Source: an uncultured Prevotella sp.
GTDB lineage: Bacteria; Bacteroidota; Bacteroidia; Bacteroidales; Bacteroidaceae
Length of the DNA stretch: 64,000 nt
Direction of reading: 5' to 3'
Assembly: GCA_900315035.1 (NCBI GenBank)
Contig: OMXO01000001.1
Span: forward strand, 1-64,000
Shown here piece by piece: positions 1 through 8,135 of the stretch (the first letter of the stretch is position 1; each line of letters opens with the position of its first letter). A model generated the notes under the pieces. That model did no database searches. It was not told the DNA's origin and saw nothing but the letters and a program-made list of their open reading frames with translations. The position numbers and the translations under genes are program-made.

Positions 1-654
1 CTGATTCAGAATTATTATAGAATAGGTGGTCTGCAGGATGACATCGATCCTAACTTCGTCAAGAACTGTAAGGATCTGGTGAAGTATCTGCGTCCTACCA
101 TTCAAGAGTATATGGATGTGTTTGGTGATAATGTCATTACTCACAACCGCCTGGAGAACTGTGGACCGATGAGTCTTGAGGATTGTATCAACTACGCCGT
201 GACCGGTCCTGCCGGACGTGCTTCGGGTTGGAAGAACGATGTCCGTAAAAACCACCCATACGACATGTACGACAAGGTGGAGTGGGAGCAGTGCACCCTG
301 ACTGGCTGCGACTCTATGGACCGCTACCTCGTTCATATCAACGAGATGTACCAGAGCCTGAACATCATCGAGCAGTTGATAGACAATATTCCCGAGGGTG
401 ACTTCTATGTGAAGCAAAAGCCTATCATCAAGGTGCCTGAGGGTCAGTGGTACTACTCTGTTGAGGGTGTGGCCGGTGAGTTTGGTGTCTATCTCGACTC
501 TCGTGGCGACAAGAGTCCATACCGCATGAAGATGCGTCCGATGGGCCTCTCACTGGTAGGTGCCTTCGACCCGATGCTCCGTGGTCAGAAGATTGCCGAC
601 CTGATTGCTACCTGTGCCGCTATTGACGTTGTAATACCGGATATCGACCGTTAG
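1..654 (+). CDS. nuoD: NADH-quinone oxidoreductase subunit D, C-terminal part (5' truncated by window)
   Basis: The reading frame is open from base 1 to the stop at 652-654, giving 217 residues without a start, so the gene begins before the window. The fragment starts with a YYRIGG segment and ends with a VIPDIDR tail, which match the C-terminal half of the 49-kDa/NuoD subunit of complex I. This subunit lines the quinone pocket at the junction of peripheral and membrane arms. In Bacteroidetes NuoC and NuoD are often fused; the N-terminal part is not visible, so that cannot be tested. It is followed 40 bp later by nuoH in the same orientation, the standard nuo order. Confidence 0.93.
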   Translation: MIQNYYRIGGLQDDIDPNFVKNCKDLVKYLRPTIQEYMDVFGDNVITHNRLENCGPMSLEDCINYAVTGPAGRASGWKNDVRKNHPYDMYDKVEWEQCTLTGCDSMDRYLVHINEMYQSLNIIEQLIDNIPEGDFYVKQKPIIKVPEGQWYYSVEGVAGEFGVYLDSRGDKSPYRMKMRPMGLSLVGAFDPMLRGQKIADLIATCAAIDVVIPDIDR

Positions 655-657
655 TCG

Positions 658-690
658 AAAGGTAAAAAGGTAAGAAAGTAAAAAAGTAAA
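658..690 (+). repeat. GTAAAA-type short tandem repeats in the nuoD-nuoH spacer
   Basis: The 40-bp spacer is made almost only of GTAAAAAG / GTAAGAAA / GTAAAAAA units. A very similar run stands before nuoL at 3085-3120. There is no Shine-Dalgarno motif, so this A-rich run may serve as the translation-initiation region. Confidence 0.6.
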
Positions 691-694
691 GATT

Positions 695-1700
695 ATGTTC
701 GACTTTTCTATTATAACCCAATGGTTCGACCAACTGCTTCGTGTGACGGTAGGATGTCCCGACTGGTTGGCGATATTGATTGAGTGCGTGCTGGTGGGTA
801 CGGGTATCCTTCTGGGATATGCTCTCATCGCTATTGTACTGATATTTATGGAGCGTAAGGTCTGTGCCTACTTCCAGTGCCGTCTCGGCCCGATGCGTGT
901 AGGTTATTGGGGCTTGCTGCAGGTGTTTGCCGACGTGCTGAAGATGCTCATCAAGGAGATTTTCTTCGTTGACCGTGCCGACAAACTACTCTATACCGTT
1001 GCTCCGCTTCTAGTGATTATCGGTTCTGTAGGTGCCTTCTCGTTCCTGCCCTGGAATAATGGTGCTACTATTCTCGACTTCAACGTAGGCGTATTCCTGC
1101 TCACAGCCGTTTCTTCAATCGGTGTGGTAGGAATCTTCCTTGCAGGTTGGGGTTCTAACAACAAGTATTCGGTCGTTTCGGCCATGCGTGGTGCTGTGCA
1201 GATGATTTCTTACGAGATGTCGCTCTGCCTCTGCCTGATTACTGCTGTCATCCTGACCGGAACCATGCAGATGAGCGGTATTGTTGAGGCTCAGACAGGC
1301 CCATGGAAGTGGCTTATCTTCCAAGGACATATTCCTGCACTGATTGCCTTCTTCGTGTTCCTCATCGCTGGTAACGCTGAGGCTAATCGTGGCCCGTTTG
1401 ATATGGCTGAGGCTGAGAGCGAGTTGACTTATCGCTGCAACGGTGTTCCTTGGGGGCTGGGCTCCTGTGAACATTGGTGTCGAGGCCTTCGATACGTTGA
1501 TGAACTACATCCCTGGTATCGTCTGGTTCTTGGGTAAGGCCTTCTTCCTGGTTTGGATTCTGATGTGGATTAAGTGGACGTTCCCACGCCTGCGTATCGA
1601 CCAGATTCTGAAACTGGAGTGGAAGTACCTCATGCCTCTGGCGCTGCTGAATCTTGTAATCATGACAGTTGTAGTGGCCCTTGGCCTATATATTAAATAA
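695..1700 (+). pseudogene. nuoH: nuoH (complex I membrane subunit H), disrupted by an internal deletion with frameshift
   Basis: The gene reads in one frame from ATG 695 to about 1429 (motif PFDMAEAESELT). It then continues in the next frame from about 1431 (I-A-A-T-V-F-L-G-G-W-A-P) to the stop at 1698-1700. The two halves are the normal N- and C-terminal parts of NuoH, the subunit joining the quinone cavity to the proton-pumping arm. Family members have roughly 28-30 residues between ESELT and FLGGWAP, including the conserved G-x-H-T-E-Y-S-G loop and most of a membrane helix; these are absent here. The missing length must be 3n+2 bases to explain the frame change. As written, translation would end at 1537 after about 36 out-of-frame residues. 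A real mutation would probably inactivate complex I; an assembly or consensus error is equally possible. Confidence 0.85.
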
Positions 1701-1709
1701 GGTATAGCA

Positions 1710-2255
1710 ATGGAAGATAACAAAACATATTTCGGAGAAATCGGGCATGGTCTGAAGACTCTGGCTATTGGCATGAAGACCACCTGGAAGGAATACTTCA
1801 AGGATTTCTTCACCAACAAGTCAACAGAGCAGTATCCCGAGAACCGTAAGACGACACTTCATGTGGCAAAGCGTCATCGCGGTCGCTTGACTTTCAAGCG
1901 CAACGAGGACGGCAGCTACAAGTGTACGGCTTGCACATTGTGTGAAAAAGCCTGTCCGAACGGCACAATCAAGATTACAGCCCACATGGCCGAGGATCCT
2001 GAGACAGGTAAGAAAAAGAAGGTGCTCGACGATTATCAGTACGACCTGGGCGACTGTATGTTCTGCCAGCTCTGTACGAACGCTTGCAACTTCGACGCTA
2101 TCGAGTTTACAAATGATTTCGAGAATGCCGTGTTCGATCGCTCTAAGCTGGTGCTTCATCTGAATCAGGAGGTTTACAAGGGCGGTTCTCTGCCTAACCT
2201 GATTGATGGAGGCGCAGAGTGGGAAGTCGGTAAGTTTAACACTAAAACGAAGTAA
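1710..2255 (+). CDS. nuoI: NADH-quinone oxidoreductase subunit I (two 4Fe-4S ferredoxin)
   Basis: This 181-residue protein is the TYKY-type subunit that carries clusters N6a and N6b in the peripheral arm of complex I and passes electrons to NuoB. Two CxxCxxCxxxC motifs are visible, CTACTLCEKACP and CMFCQLCTNAC, about 40 residues apart; the proline that usually follows the last cysteine is absent in the second. The gene starts 9 bp after the nuoH stop and ends 6 bp before nuoJ, consistent with one operon. It is intact despite the broken nuoH just upstream. The identification is secure from motifs and order. Confidence 0.95.
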   Translation: MEDNKTYFGEIGHGLKTLAIGMKTTWKEYFKDFFTNKSTEQYPENRKTTLHVAKRHRGRLTFKRNEDGSYKCTACTLCEKACPNGTIKITAHMAEDPETGKKKKVLDDYQYDLGDCMFCQLCTNACNFDAIEFTNDFENAVFDRSKLVLHLNQEVYKGGSLPNLIDGGAEWEVGKFNTKTK

Positions 2256-2261
2256 CGCATT

Positions 2262-2777
2262 ATGGGAAATACAGTCATGTTTTGCATTCTCGCGGTGTTC
2301 ATCATCGGCTCTGCGCTGATGTGTGTCACTACAACGAGAATTATGCGAGCCGCAACATTTATGTTGTTTGTGCTCTTTGGTGTGGCAGGCATCTATTTCC
2401 TGCTCGACTACACCTTCCTTGGAGCCGCTCAGATCTCAGTATATGCCGGAGGCGTTACGATGATCTATGTGTTTGCCATTCAGTTGGTGAGTAAGCGTAC
2501 CCTTCAGGGTTTGGAGGAGCGAGTCAAGTCGAGTAAGATGATTGCAGGCGGACTGGCTGCTTTTGCCGGACTGGTTGTCGTCTCTCTTATTCTGCTGAAG
2601 GCTGGCTTCTATACCGAGGAGATCGCCAACGTAGAGGTCCCGATGAAAGAAATCGGTATGGCTCTTGTTGGTTCAGAGAAATATCAGTATGTATTGCCCT
2701 TCGAGTTCATCTCAGTATTCCTTCTGGCATGTATCATCGGAGGTTTGGTAGTAGCAAGAAAGGAGGATAAGGCATGA
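2262..2777 (+). CDS. nuoJ: NADH-quinone oxidoreductase subunit J
   Basis: This 171-residue hydrophobic protein has about five membrane helices. The second to third helix region has the family pattern (YTFLGAAQISVYAGG followed by MIYVFAIQLV). NuoJ sits in the membrane arm between NuoH/A and NuoK and contains the pi-bulge helix that takes part in coupling. Its stop overlaps the nuoK start by four bases (ATGA at 2774-2777), so the two are probably translationally coupled. Confidence 0.93.
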   Translation: MGNTVMFCILAVFIIGSALMCVTTTRIMRAATFMLFVLFGVAGIYFLLDYTFLGAAQISVYAGGVTMIYVFAIQLVSKRTLQGLEERVKSSKMIAGGLAAFAGLVVVSLILLKAGFYTEEIANVEVPMKEIGMALVGSEKYQYVLPFEFISVFLLACIIGGLVVARKEDKA

Positions 2778-3082
2778 TACCCGTTGAATGTTATTTCGCA
2801 CTTAGTGCCCTTTTGTTCTTTATCGGTGTCTATGGCTTCACAACCCGTCGCAACTTGATTGCCATGCTCATCTCTGTTGAGTTGGTGCTCAATGCGGTGG
2901 ACATCAATTTTGCTGCTATCAACCGTCTGCTCTATCCCAATGGAATGGAGGGTATGTTCATGACGCTCTTTGTGATAGGTGTTGCCGCTGCCGAGAGTGC
3001 TGTGGCCATCGCTATTATCATCAACGTCTATCGTAAGTTCAAGAGCGACAGTGTTGAAGCTATCCAGAATATGAAACGATAG
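2774..3082 (+). CDS. nuoK: NADH-quinone oxidoreductase subunit K
   Basis: This 102-residue protein has three predicted membrane helices and is the usual size for NuoK, an antiporter-like (MrpC-related) subunit. The two membrane glutamates known to matter for proton transfer are present: Glu36 in SVELVLNAV and Glu74 in AAAESAVAIA. It overlaps nuoJ by 4 bp and is followed by a short A-rich spacer before nuoL. Confidence 0.95.
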   Translation: MIPVECYFALSALLFFIGVYGFTTRRNLIAMLISVELVLNAVDINFAAINRLLYPNGMEGMFMTLFVIGVAAAESAVAIAIIINVYRKFKSDSVEAIQNMKR

Positions 3083-3084
3083 TT

Positions 3085-3120
3085 ATAAGTAAAAAGGTAA
3101 AAAAGTAAAACGATAAAAAT
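3085..3120 (+). repeat. GTAAAA-type short repeats before nuoL
   Basis: The nuoK-nuoL spacer consists of AAGTAAAAAG, GTAAAAAAG and TAAAACG units and closely resembles the spacer before nuoH at 658-690. The two stretches share the same direction and position relative to the next start codon. Confidence 0.55.
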
Positions 3121-3121
3121 T

Positions 3122-5065
3122 ATGTTTAGTTACACGATATTTATCATGCTTCTGCCGCTGCTGTCGTTCATCATTCTTGGACTGGCTGGCATGAAGATGC
3201 AGCACAAGGTGGCCGGACTCATCGGCCAGTATTTTGGAATGGACCGTGTGGATGGGGTTTATCAGACGTTTGTTCCGTATAATTTCACATGGCTGCCTCT
3301 TGGCAGTCTGCATTTCGACCTCGGTATTCTGTTGGATCCTATTAGCGTGATGATGCTGATCGTGATTTCCACAGTATCTCTGATGGTTCATATCTACTCT
3401 TTTGGCTATATGCATGGCGAGAAGGGTTTCCAGCGCTACTACGCTTTCCTGAGTCTCTTCACGATGTCAATGCTGGGCTTGGTTCTGGCCACCAATATCT
3501 TCCAGATGTACATGTTCTGGGAGTTGGTAGGTGTATCGTCATACCTGCTCATTGGATTCTACTATCCTTTGAAGCCCGCCATTGCCGCCTCAAAGAAGGC
3601 ATTCATCGTTACGCGTTTTGCCGATATGTTCTTCCTCATCGGTATCCTGATGTTCGGCTTCTACACCGAGACGTTCAGCTTCAACTTTGCTGGCCATGGC
3701 TCAGCCGTTGTGATGGGCGATGGAACCACCCAGTTCCTCTCTGGCGACTTGGGCCGTGCTGTTGCAGCCGGTGGCTTTATCATCCCAACGGCTCTCGTGC
3801 TGATGTTCATTGGTGGTGCCGGTAAGAGTGCCATGTTCCCCTTGCATATCTGGCTGCCCGATGCCATGGAAGGTCCTACACCTGTCAGTGCCCTGATTCA
3901 TGCTGCCACGATGGTGGTGGCTGGTGTGTTCCAGATTGCCCGTATGTTCCCCTTGTGGATTGCCTTTGCGCCCCATGCTCTGAGCATCGTGGTATGGGTG
4001 GGTGTCTTTACCGCTTTCTATGCTGCTGCCGTGGCTTGTGCCCAGAGCGACATCAAGCGTGTGCTCGCCTTCTCTACAATCTCTCAGATTGCATTTATGA
4101 TGGTGGCTCTTGGTGTATCTCTCCCAGGTCATGAGGGTTTGTTCGACGATCATGCTCAGTTGGGTTATATGGCTGGAATGTTCCATCTGTTTACCCACGC
4201 TATGTTCAAGGCTTGTCTCTTCTTGGGTGCAGGTTGTATCATCCACGCTGTGCACAGCAACGAGATGGCTCTGATGGGAGGGTTGCGTAAGTACATGCCT
4301 ATCACGCATATCACATTCCTCATCTCTTGTCTGGCCATTGCCGGTATTCCCTTCTTCTCGGGTTTCAGCTCGAAAGACGAGATTATTACAGCCTGCTTTG
4401 CCTACAGTCCTGTGGTAGGATGGATTATGACTGGTATCGCTGCTATGACGGCCTTCTACATGTTCCGTCTGTACTATGGTATTTTCTGGGGTACAGAGAA
4501 CAAGGAGGCCCATGCGCATCATACACCTCACGAGGCTCCCTCTTCGATGACAGTTCCTCTCATCGTGCTCTGTGTGATTACGATGGGTGTGGGTATTTAT
4601 TCTACGCTTGGAGGCTTCCTTGGATGGGGTGGCTCCTTCGGTAGTTTTGTGTCTGCCAGCGGTAAGGATTACACGATTCATTTTGATATGCAGATTGCTG
4701 CTACCTCTACGATTATCGCTATCCTGAGTATTTGTCTTGCTACCTATATTTATAAAGGTGAGAGCCAGCCGATTGCTGATCGTCTGTACAAGACGTTCCC
4801 CAAACTGCATCGTGCAGCTTACAAGCGCTTCTATCAGGACGAGATATGGCAGTTTGTCACGCATAGAATTATCTTCGCGCTCGTTTCGACACCTATCGCT
4901 TGGTTCGACCGTCATGTCGTTGACGGCACGTTCAATTTCCTGGCTTGGGGTGCTAACGAGGCCGGTGAGTCTATCCGTCCATGGCAGAGTGGCGACGTCC
5001 GCCAGTATGCCGTATGGTTCCTCACGGGTACAGTTGCATTAACATTAATCCTTTTATGCATCTAA
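3122..5065 (+). CDS. nuoL: NADH-quinone oxidoreductase subunit L (proton-pumping antiporter-like subunit)
   Basis: This 647-residue, highly hydrophobic protein is the distal antiporter-like subunit of complex I. It has the N-terminal Proton_antipo_N segment (LGILLDPISVMMLIV), the central helix with the conserved lysine and proline (GGAGKSAMFPLHIWLPDAMEGPTP), a glutamate-containing helix (FWELVGVSSYLLIG) and a long C-terminal extension that fits the lateral helix and final membrane helix. Length is usual for the family. It is followed 4 bp later by nuoM. A 404-codon open frame on the opposite strand inside this gene has no protein-like features and is a shadow. Confidence 0.95.
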   Translation: MFSYTIFIMLLPLLSFIILGLAGMKMQHKVAGLIGQYFGMDRVDGVYQTFVPYNFTWLPLGSLHFDLGILLDPISVMMLIVISTVSLMVHIYSFGYMHGEKGFQRYYAFLSLFTMSMLGLVLATNIFQMYMFWELVGVSSYLLIGFYYPLKPAIAASKKAFIVTRFADMFFLIGILMFGFYTETFSFNFAGHGSAVVMGDGTTQFLSGDLGRAVAAGGFIIPTALVLMFIGGAGKSAMFPLHIWLPDAMEGPTPVSALIHAATMVVAGVFQIARMFPLWIAFAPHALSIVVWVGVFTAFYAAAVACAQSDIKRVLAFSTISQIAFMMVALGVSLPGHEGLFDDHAQLGYMAGMFHLFTHAMFKACLFLGAGCIIHAVHSNEMALMGGLRKYMPITHITFLISCLAIAGIPFFSGFSSKDEIITACFAYSPVVGWIMTGIAAMTAFYMFRLYYGIFWGTENKEAHAHHTPHEAPSSMTVPLIVLCVITMGVGIYSTLGGFLGWGGSFGSFVSASGKDYTIHFDMQIAATSTIIAILSICLATYIYKGESQPIADRLYKTFPKLHRAAYKRFYQDEIWQFVTHRIIFALVSTPIAWFDRHVVDGTFNFLAWGANEAGESIRPWQSGDVRQYAVWFLTGTVALTLILLCI

Positions 5066-5069
5066 AGAT

Positions 5070-6590
5070 ATGAGTATATTAACTTTATTTGTAGTAATTC
5101 CCGCCCTGATGTTGCTTGGTCTTTGGTTGGCCAAGTCGCTCAATCAGGTTCGTGGCGTGATGGTAGCAGGCGCTTCCTGCCTACTGGCCCTCTCTGTCTG
5201 GCTGACGATCTACTTCGTGCAGCAGCGTGCGGCAGGTAATACGGCTGAGATGCTGCTTACCTATAGCACACCTTGGTTCAAGCCTCTTAACATCGCCTAT
5301 AGTGTGGGTGTAGATGGTATCTCCGTAGTCATGCTGTTGCTTTCAAGTATCATCGTGTTTACAGGTACCTTCGCTTCTTGGCAACTGAAGCCGCTCACCA
5401 AGGAGTATTTCCTTTGGTTCACCCTACTTTCTACCGGTGTTTATGGTTTCTTCATCAGTACCGACCTCTTCACGATGTTCATGTTCTACGAGGTGGCTCT
5501 TATCCCGATGTATTTGTTGATTGGTGTATGGGGCTCAGGTCGCAAAGAGTACTCGGCTATGAAGCTGACGCTCATGCTGATGGGAGGTTCTGCTCTGCTG
5601 ATTCTCGGTCTGCTTGGCATCTACTTCTTCAATGGTCAGTATAGTGGCACCTATACGTTTGAACTTACCCAGATAGCTGCAGCTCATGCTATTCCTGGAT
5701 GGATTCAGAACATCTTCTTCCCCTTCATTTTCATCGGTTTCGGTGTGCTTGGAGCCCTTTTCCCGTTCCACACTTGGTCACCCGACGGTCATGCTTCGGC
5801 GCCTACGGCTGTGTCGATGCTTCATGCTGGTGTGCTGATGAAACTCGGAGGTTATGGCTGCTTCCGCGTGGCAATGTATCTGTTGCCTGAGGCTGCTCAG
5901 GATCTCTCATGGATATTCCTGATCCTCACCACCATCTCTGTGGTTTATGGTGCCTTGAGTGCTTGCGTGCAGACCGACTTGAAGTATATTAACGCTTATT
6001 CATCGGTATCTCACTGTGGTCTTGTGCTCTTTGCCCTTCTGATGATGAGTCAAACCGCTGTTACTGGTGCAATCCTTCAGATGCTTTCTCATGGTCTGAT
6101 GACGGCTCTTTTCTTTGCCCTGATCGGTATGATCTATGGTCGTACTCACACTCGTGATATCCGCGAGTTGGCTGGTCTCATGAAGATTATGCCTTTCTTG
6201 GCTGTAGGTTATGTCATCGCCGGTCTGGCCAACCTTGGTCTTCCCGGTTTCTCTGGCTTCGTTGCTGAGATGACTATATTTGTGGGCTCCTTTGGTGCTA
6301 AACCGCTTATTGGTGATCCCAACGAGTCGTTCCGCATGGTGGCTACTGTCATCGCTTGTATGTCGATTGTTGTAACAGCAGTTTACATCTTGCGTGTGGT
6401 TGGTAAGATTCTGTATGGTGAGGTTGAGAACAAGCACTTCCTCGAGCTTACCGATGCTACATGGGATGAGCGTGTCGCAGTAATCTGCCTGATTTTATGT
6501 GTGGCTGGTCTGGGTTGTATGCCGTTCTTCTTCAGCGATATGATCTCACCTGCCGCAGGTACGATCTTACAGTCTATTGGTGTCATGTAA
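5070..6590 (+). CDS. nuoM: NADH-quinone oxidoreductase subunit M
   Basis: This 506-residue antiporter-like membrane subunit translocates protons in the membrane arm. Key motifs are FYEVALIPMYLLIG, holding the essential glutamate of helix 5, and the segment FPFHTWSPDGHASAPTAVSM with the following HAGVLMKLGGYG, holding the conserved lysine. About 14 membrane helices are expected. It begins 4 bp after nuoL and ends 18 bp before nuoN. Confidence 0.95.
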   Translation: MSILTLFVVIPALMLLGLWLAKSLNQVRGVMVAGASCLLALSVWLTIYFVQQRAAGNTAEMLLTYSTPWFKPLNIAYSVGVDGISVVMLLLSSIIVFTGTFASWQLKPLTKEYFLWFTLLSTGVYGFFISTDLFTMFMFYEVALIPMYLLIGVWGSGRKEYSAMKLTLMLMGGSALLILGLLGIYFFNGQYSGTYTFELTQIAAAHAIPGWIQNIFFPFIFIGFGVLGALFPFHTWSPDGHASAPTAVSMLHAGVLMKLGGYGCFRVAMYLLPEAAQDLSWIFLILTTISVVYGALSACVQTDLKYINAYSSVSHCGLVLFALLMMSQTAVTGAILQMLSHGLMTALFFALIGMIYGRTHTRDIRELAGLMKIMPFLAVGYVIAGLANLGLPGFSGFVAEMTIFVGSFGAKPLIGDPNESFRMVATVIACMSIVVTAVYILRVVGKILYGEVENKHFLELTDATWDERVAVICLILCVAGLGCMPFFFSDMISPAAGTILQSIGVM

Positions 6591-6592
6591 AG

Positions 6593-6600
6593 AAAGGAGG
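6593..6600 (+). promoter_or_regulatory. Strong Shine-Dalgarno sequence before nuoN
   Basis: AAAGGAGG lies 8 bases before the nuoN ATG at 6609. A near-perfect match to anti-SD is unusual here, because most starts in this window have only A-rich leaders, as is common in Bacteroidetes. Confidence 0.6.
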
Positions 6601-6608
6601 ACTAAGAT

Positions 6609-8060
6609 ATGAATTACGGACAATTCTTATATATGTTTCCAGAGTGTGCTCTGGTACTTGCATTGATTATCGTGTTTGCATTCGACTTCGCGATGACAAA
6701 GAGTGGCGAACTCCGTGGCGAGAAGTCCAATGTGGCACTCGGTCGCCTCACATGGTTCATGCTGATGAGTGTTGGCTGTGCCGTTCTCAGTGCGATGCGT
6801 CAGGAAGAAACAATTACAGCCTTTGGTGGTATGTATGTGGCAACTCAGGCTGTGAACGTGATGAAGATGGTGCTCACCTTCGGTACGCTGATTGTGGTGA
6901 TTATGGCCGATTCATGGGTGCAGTCGCAGCAGCGCATTGCTGGTGAGTTCTATATGCTTATTCTGAGCACCCTGTTGGGTATGTTTGTCATGATGTCATC
7001 TGGCAACTTCCTGCTGTTCTTCCTGGGTCTTGAGATGGCCTCTGTGCCTTTGGCATGTATGGTCGCCTTCGATCGCGATCGAAAGGAAAGCGCTGAAGGT
7101 GCAGCGAAGTACATCCTTGTGGCTACATTCTCGAGTGGTGTGATGCTGTTTGGTATCTCCTTCATCTATGCTGCTACAGGTACGCTTTATTTCGAAGATG
7201 TTGCTACGGCCATTTCTGCAAGTCCGCTCACTATCATGGGACTGGTATTCTTCTTCAGCGGCCTTGGCTTCAAGATTTCACTCGTGCCTTTCCACTTCTG
7301 GACAGCCGACACCTATCAGGGTGCACCGACCCCGGTAACTGGATACCTGAGTGTTATCTCTAAGGGTGCCGCTGCTATTACTTTGTGTACCATCCTGATG
7401 AAGGTGTTCCAGCCAATGATCGAGTACTGGGACTACATGCTTTATATCGTCATTGTGCTATCTATCACGGTGGCTAACCTGTTTGCTATTCGTCAGAGCG
7501 AACTCAAGCGCTTCATGGCCTTCTCGAGTATCTCTCAAGCTGGCTATATCATGCTGGCAGTAGTTGGCAACAGTCAGTTGGGCGTTGCTGCCTTGACCTA
7601 TTATGTACTCGTTTATATTGTGGCCAACATGGCTGTGTTCACCGTGATTAACGTGGTTGAGCAGAACAATGGCGGACGTACTGATATGGCTGCCTACAAT
7701 GGTTTCTATCAGACCAACCCCAAGCTCTCGTTCCTCATGACGCTGGCTCTGTTCTCGTTGGCAGGTATTCCTCCGTTTGCAGGTATGTTCTCTAAGTTCT
7801 TCGTCTTCATGGCTGGTGTTCAGCAAGGAGATCCGATGGCATACTTTGTGGTGTTCATTGCATTGGTCAATACAGTAGTTAGTCTTTACTACTATCTGCT
7901 GATTGTGAAGGCCATGTATATCACAAAGACCGACACGCCGCTACCCACTTTCAAAAGTGATGAATGCACTAAGATAGCACTTGCTATCTGTACTGCAGGT
8001 ATCTGTTTCTTTGGTGTTGTATCGTGCATCTATGAGTGGATCGCCGCAGCAAGTCTGTAA
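6609..8060 (+). CDS. nuoN: NADH-quinone oxidoreductase subunit N
   Basis: This 483-residue antiporter-like subunit contains FLGLEMASVPLACMVAF with the conserved membrane glutamate, and LGFKISLVPFHFWTADTYQGAP with the conserved lysine and the P-F-H-x-W motif of the proton_antipo_M family. It is the last gene of the operon. A bidirectional stem-loop follows within 20 bases of the stop. The start is fixed by the strong ribosome binding site 8 bases upstream. Confidence 0.95.
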   Translation: MNYGQFLYMFPECALVLALIIVFAFDFAMTKSGELRGEKSNVALGRLTWFMLMSVGCAVLSAMRQEETITAFGGMYVATQAVNVMKMVLTFGTLIVVIMADSWVQSQQRIAGEFYMLILSTLLGMFVMMSSGNFLLFFLGLEMASVPLACMVAFDRDRKESAEGAAKYILVATFSSGVMLFGISFIYAATGTLYFEDVATAISASPLTIMGLVFFFSGLGFKISLVPFHFWTADTYQGAPTPVTGYLSVISKGAAAITLCTILMKVFQPMIEYWDYMLYIVIVLSITVANLFAIRQSELKRFMAFSSISQAGYIMLAVVGNSQLGVAALTYYVLVYIVANMAVFTVINVVEQNNGGRTDMAAYNGFYQTNPKLSFLMTLALFSLAGIPPFAGMFSKFFVFMAGVQQGDPMAYFVVFIALVNTVVSLYYYLLIVKAMYITKTDTPLPTFKSDECTKIALAICTAGICFFGVVSCIYEWIAAASL

Positions 8061-8078
8061 TAACGGGTACTTATTATA

Positions 8079-8118
8079 AAATAAGGGGCACTTATCAATC
8101 AATAAGTGTCCCTTATTT
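8079..8118. terminator. Bidirectional intrinsic terminator between nuoN and uvrA
   Basis: Arms at 8079-8095 and 8102-8118 pair over 17 bp with one G-T wobble and a 6-base loop. The stem is A/T-rich at its base, giving a U-tract on either strand. It lies between convergent nuoN (stop 8060) and uvrA (stop 8136), so it can end both transcripts. Confidence 0.85.
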
Positions 8119-8135
8119 ATTTTCTTAGAAGGTTC

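Noticed and set aside
695-1700. nuoH region read as two separate genes (695-1537 and 1443-1700)
   Set aside because: The two frames are consecutive halves of one NuoH, each ending or starting at non-homologous sequence at the junction; a single broken gene explains both.
3701-4915. 404-codon open frame on the minus strand inside nuoL
   Set aside because: It is rich in H, R, T and E in no domain-like order and lies fully opposite a conserved membrane protein gene; it is a codon-usage shadow.
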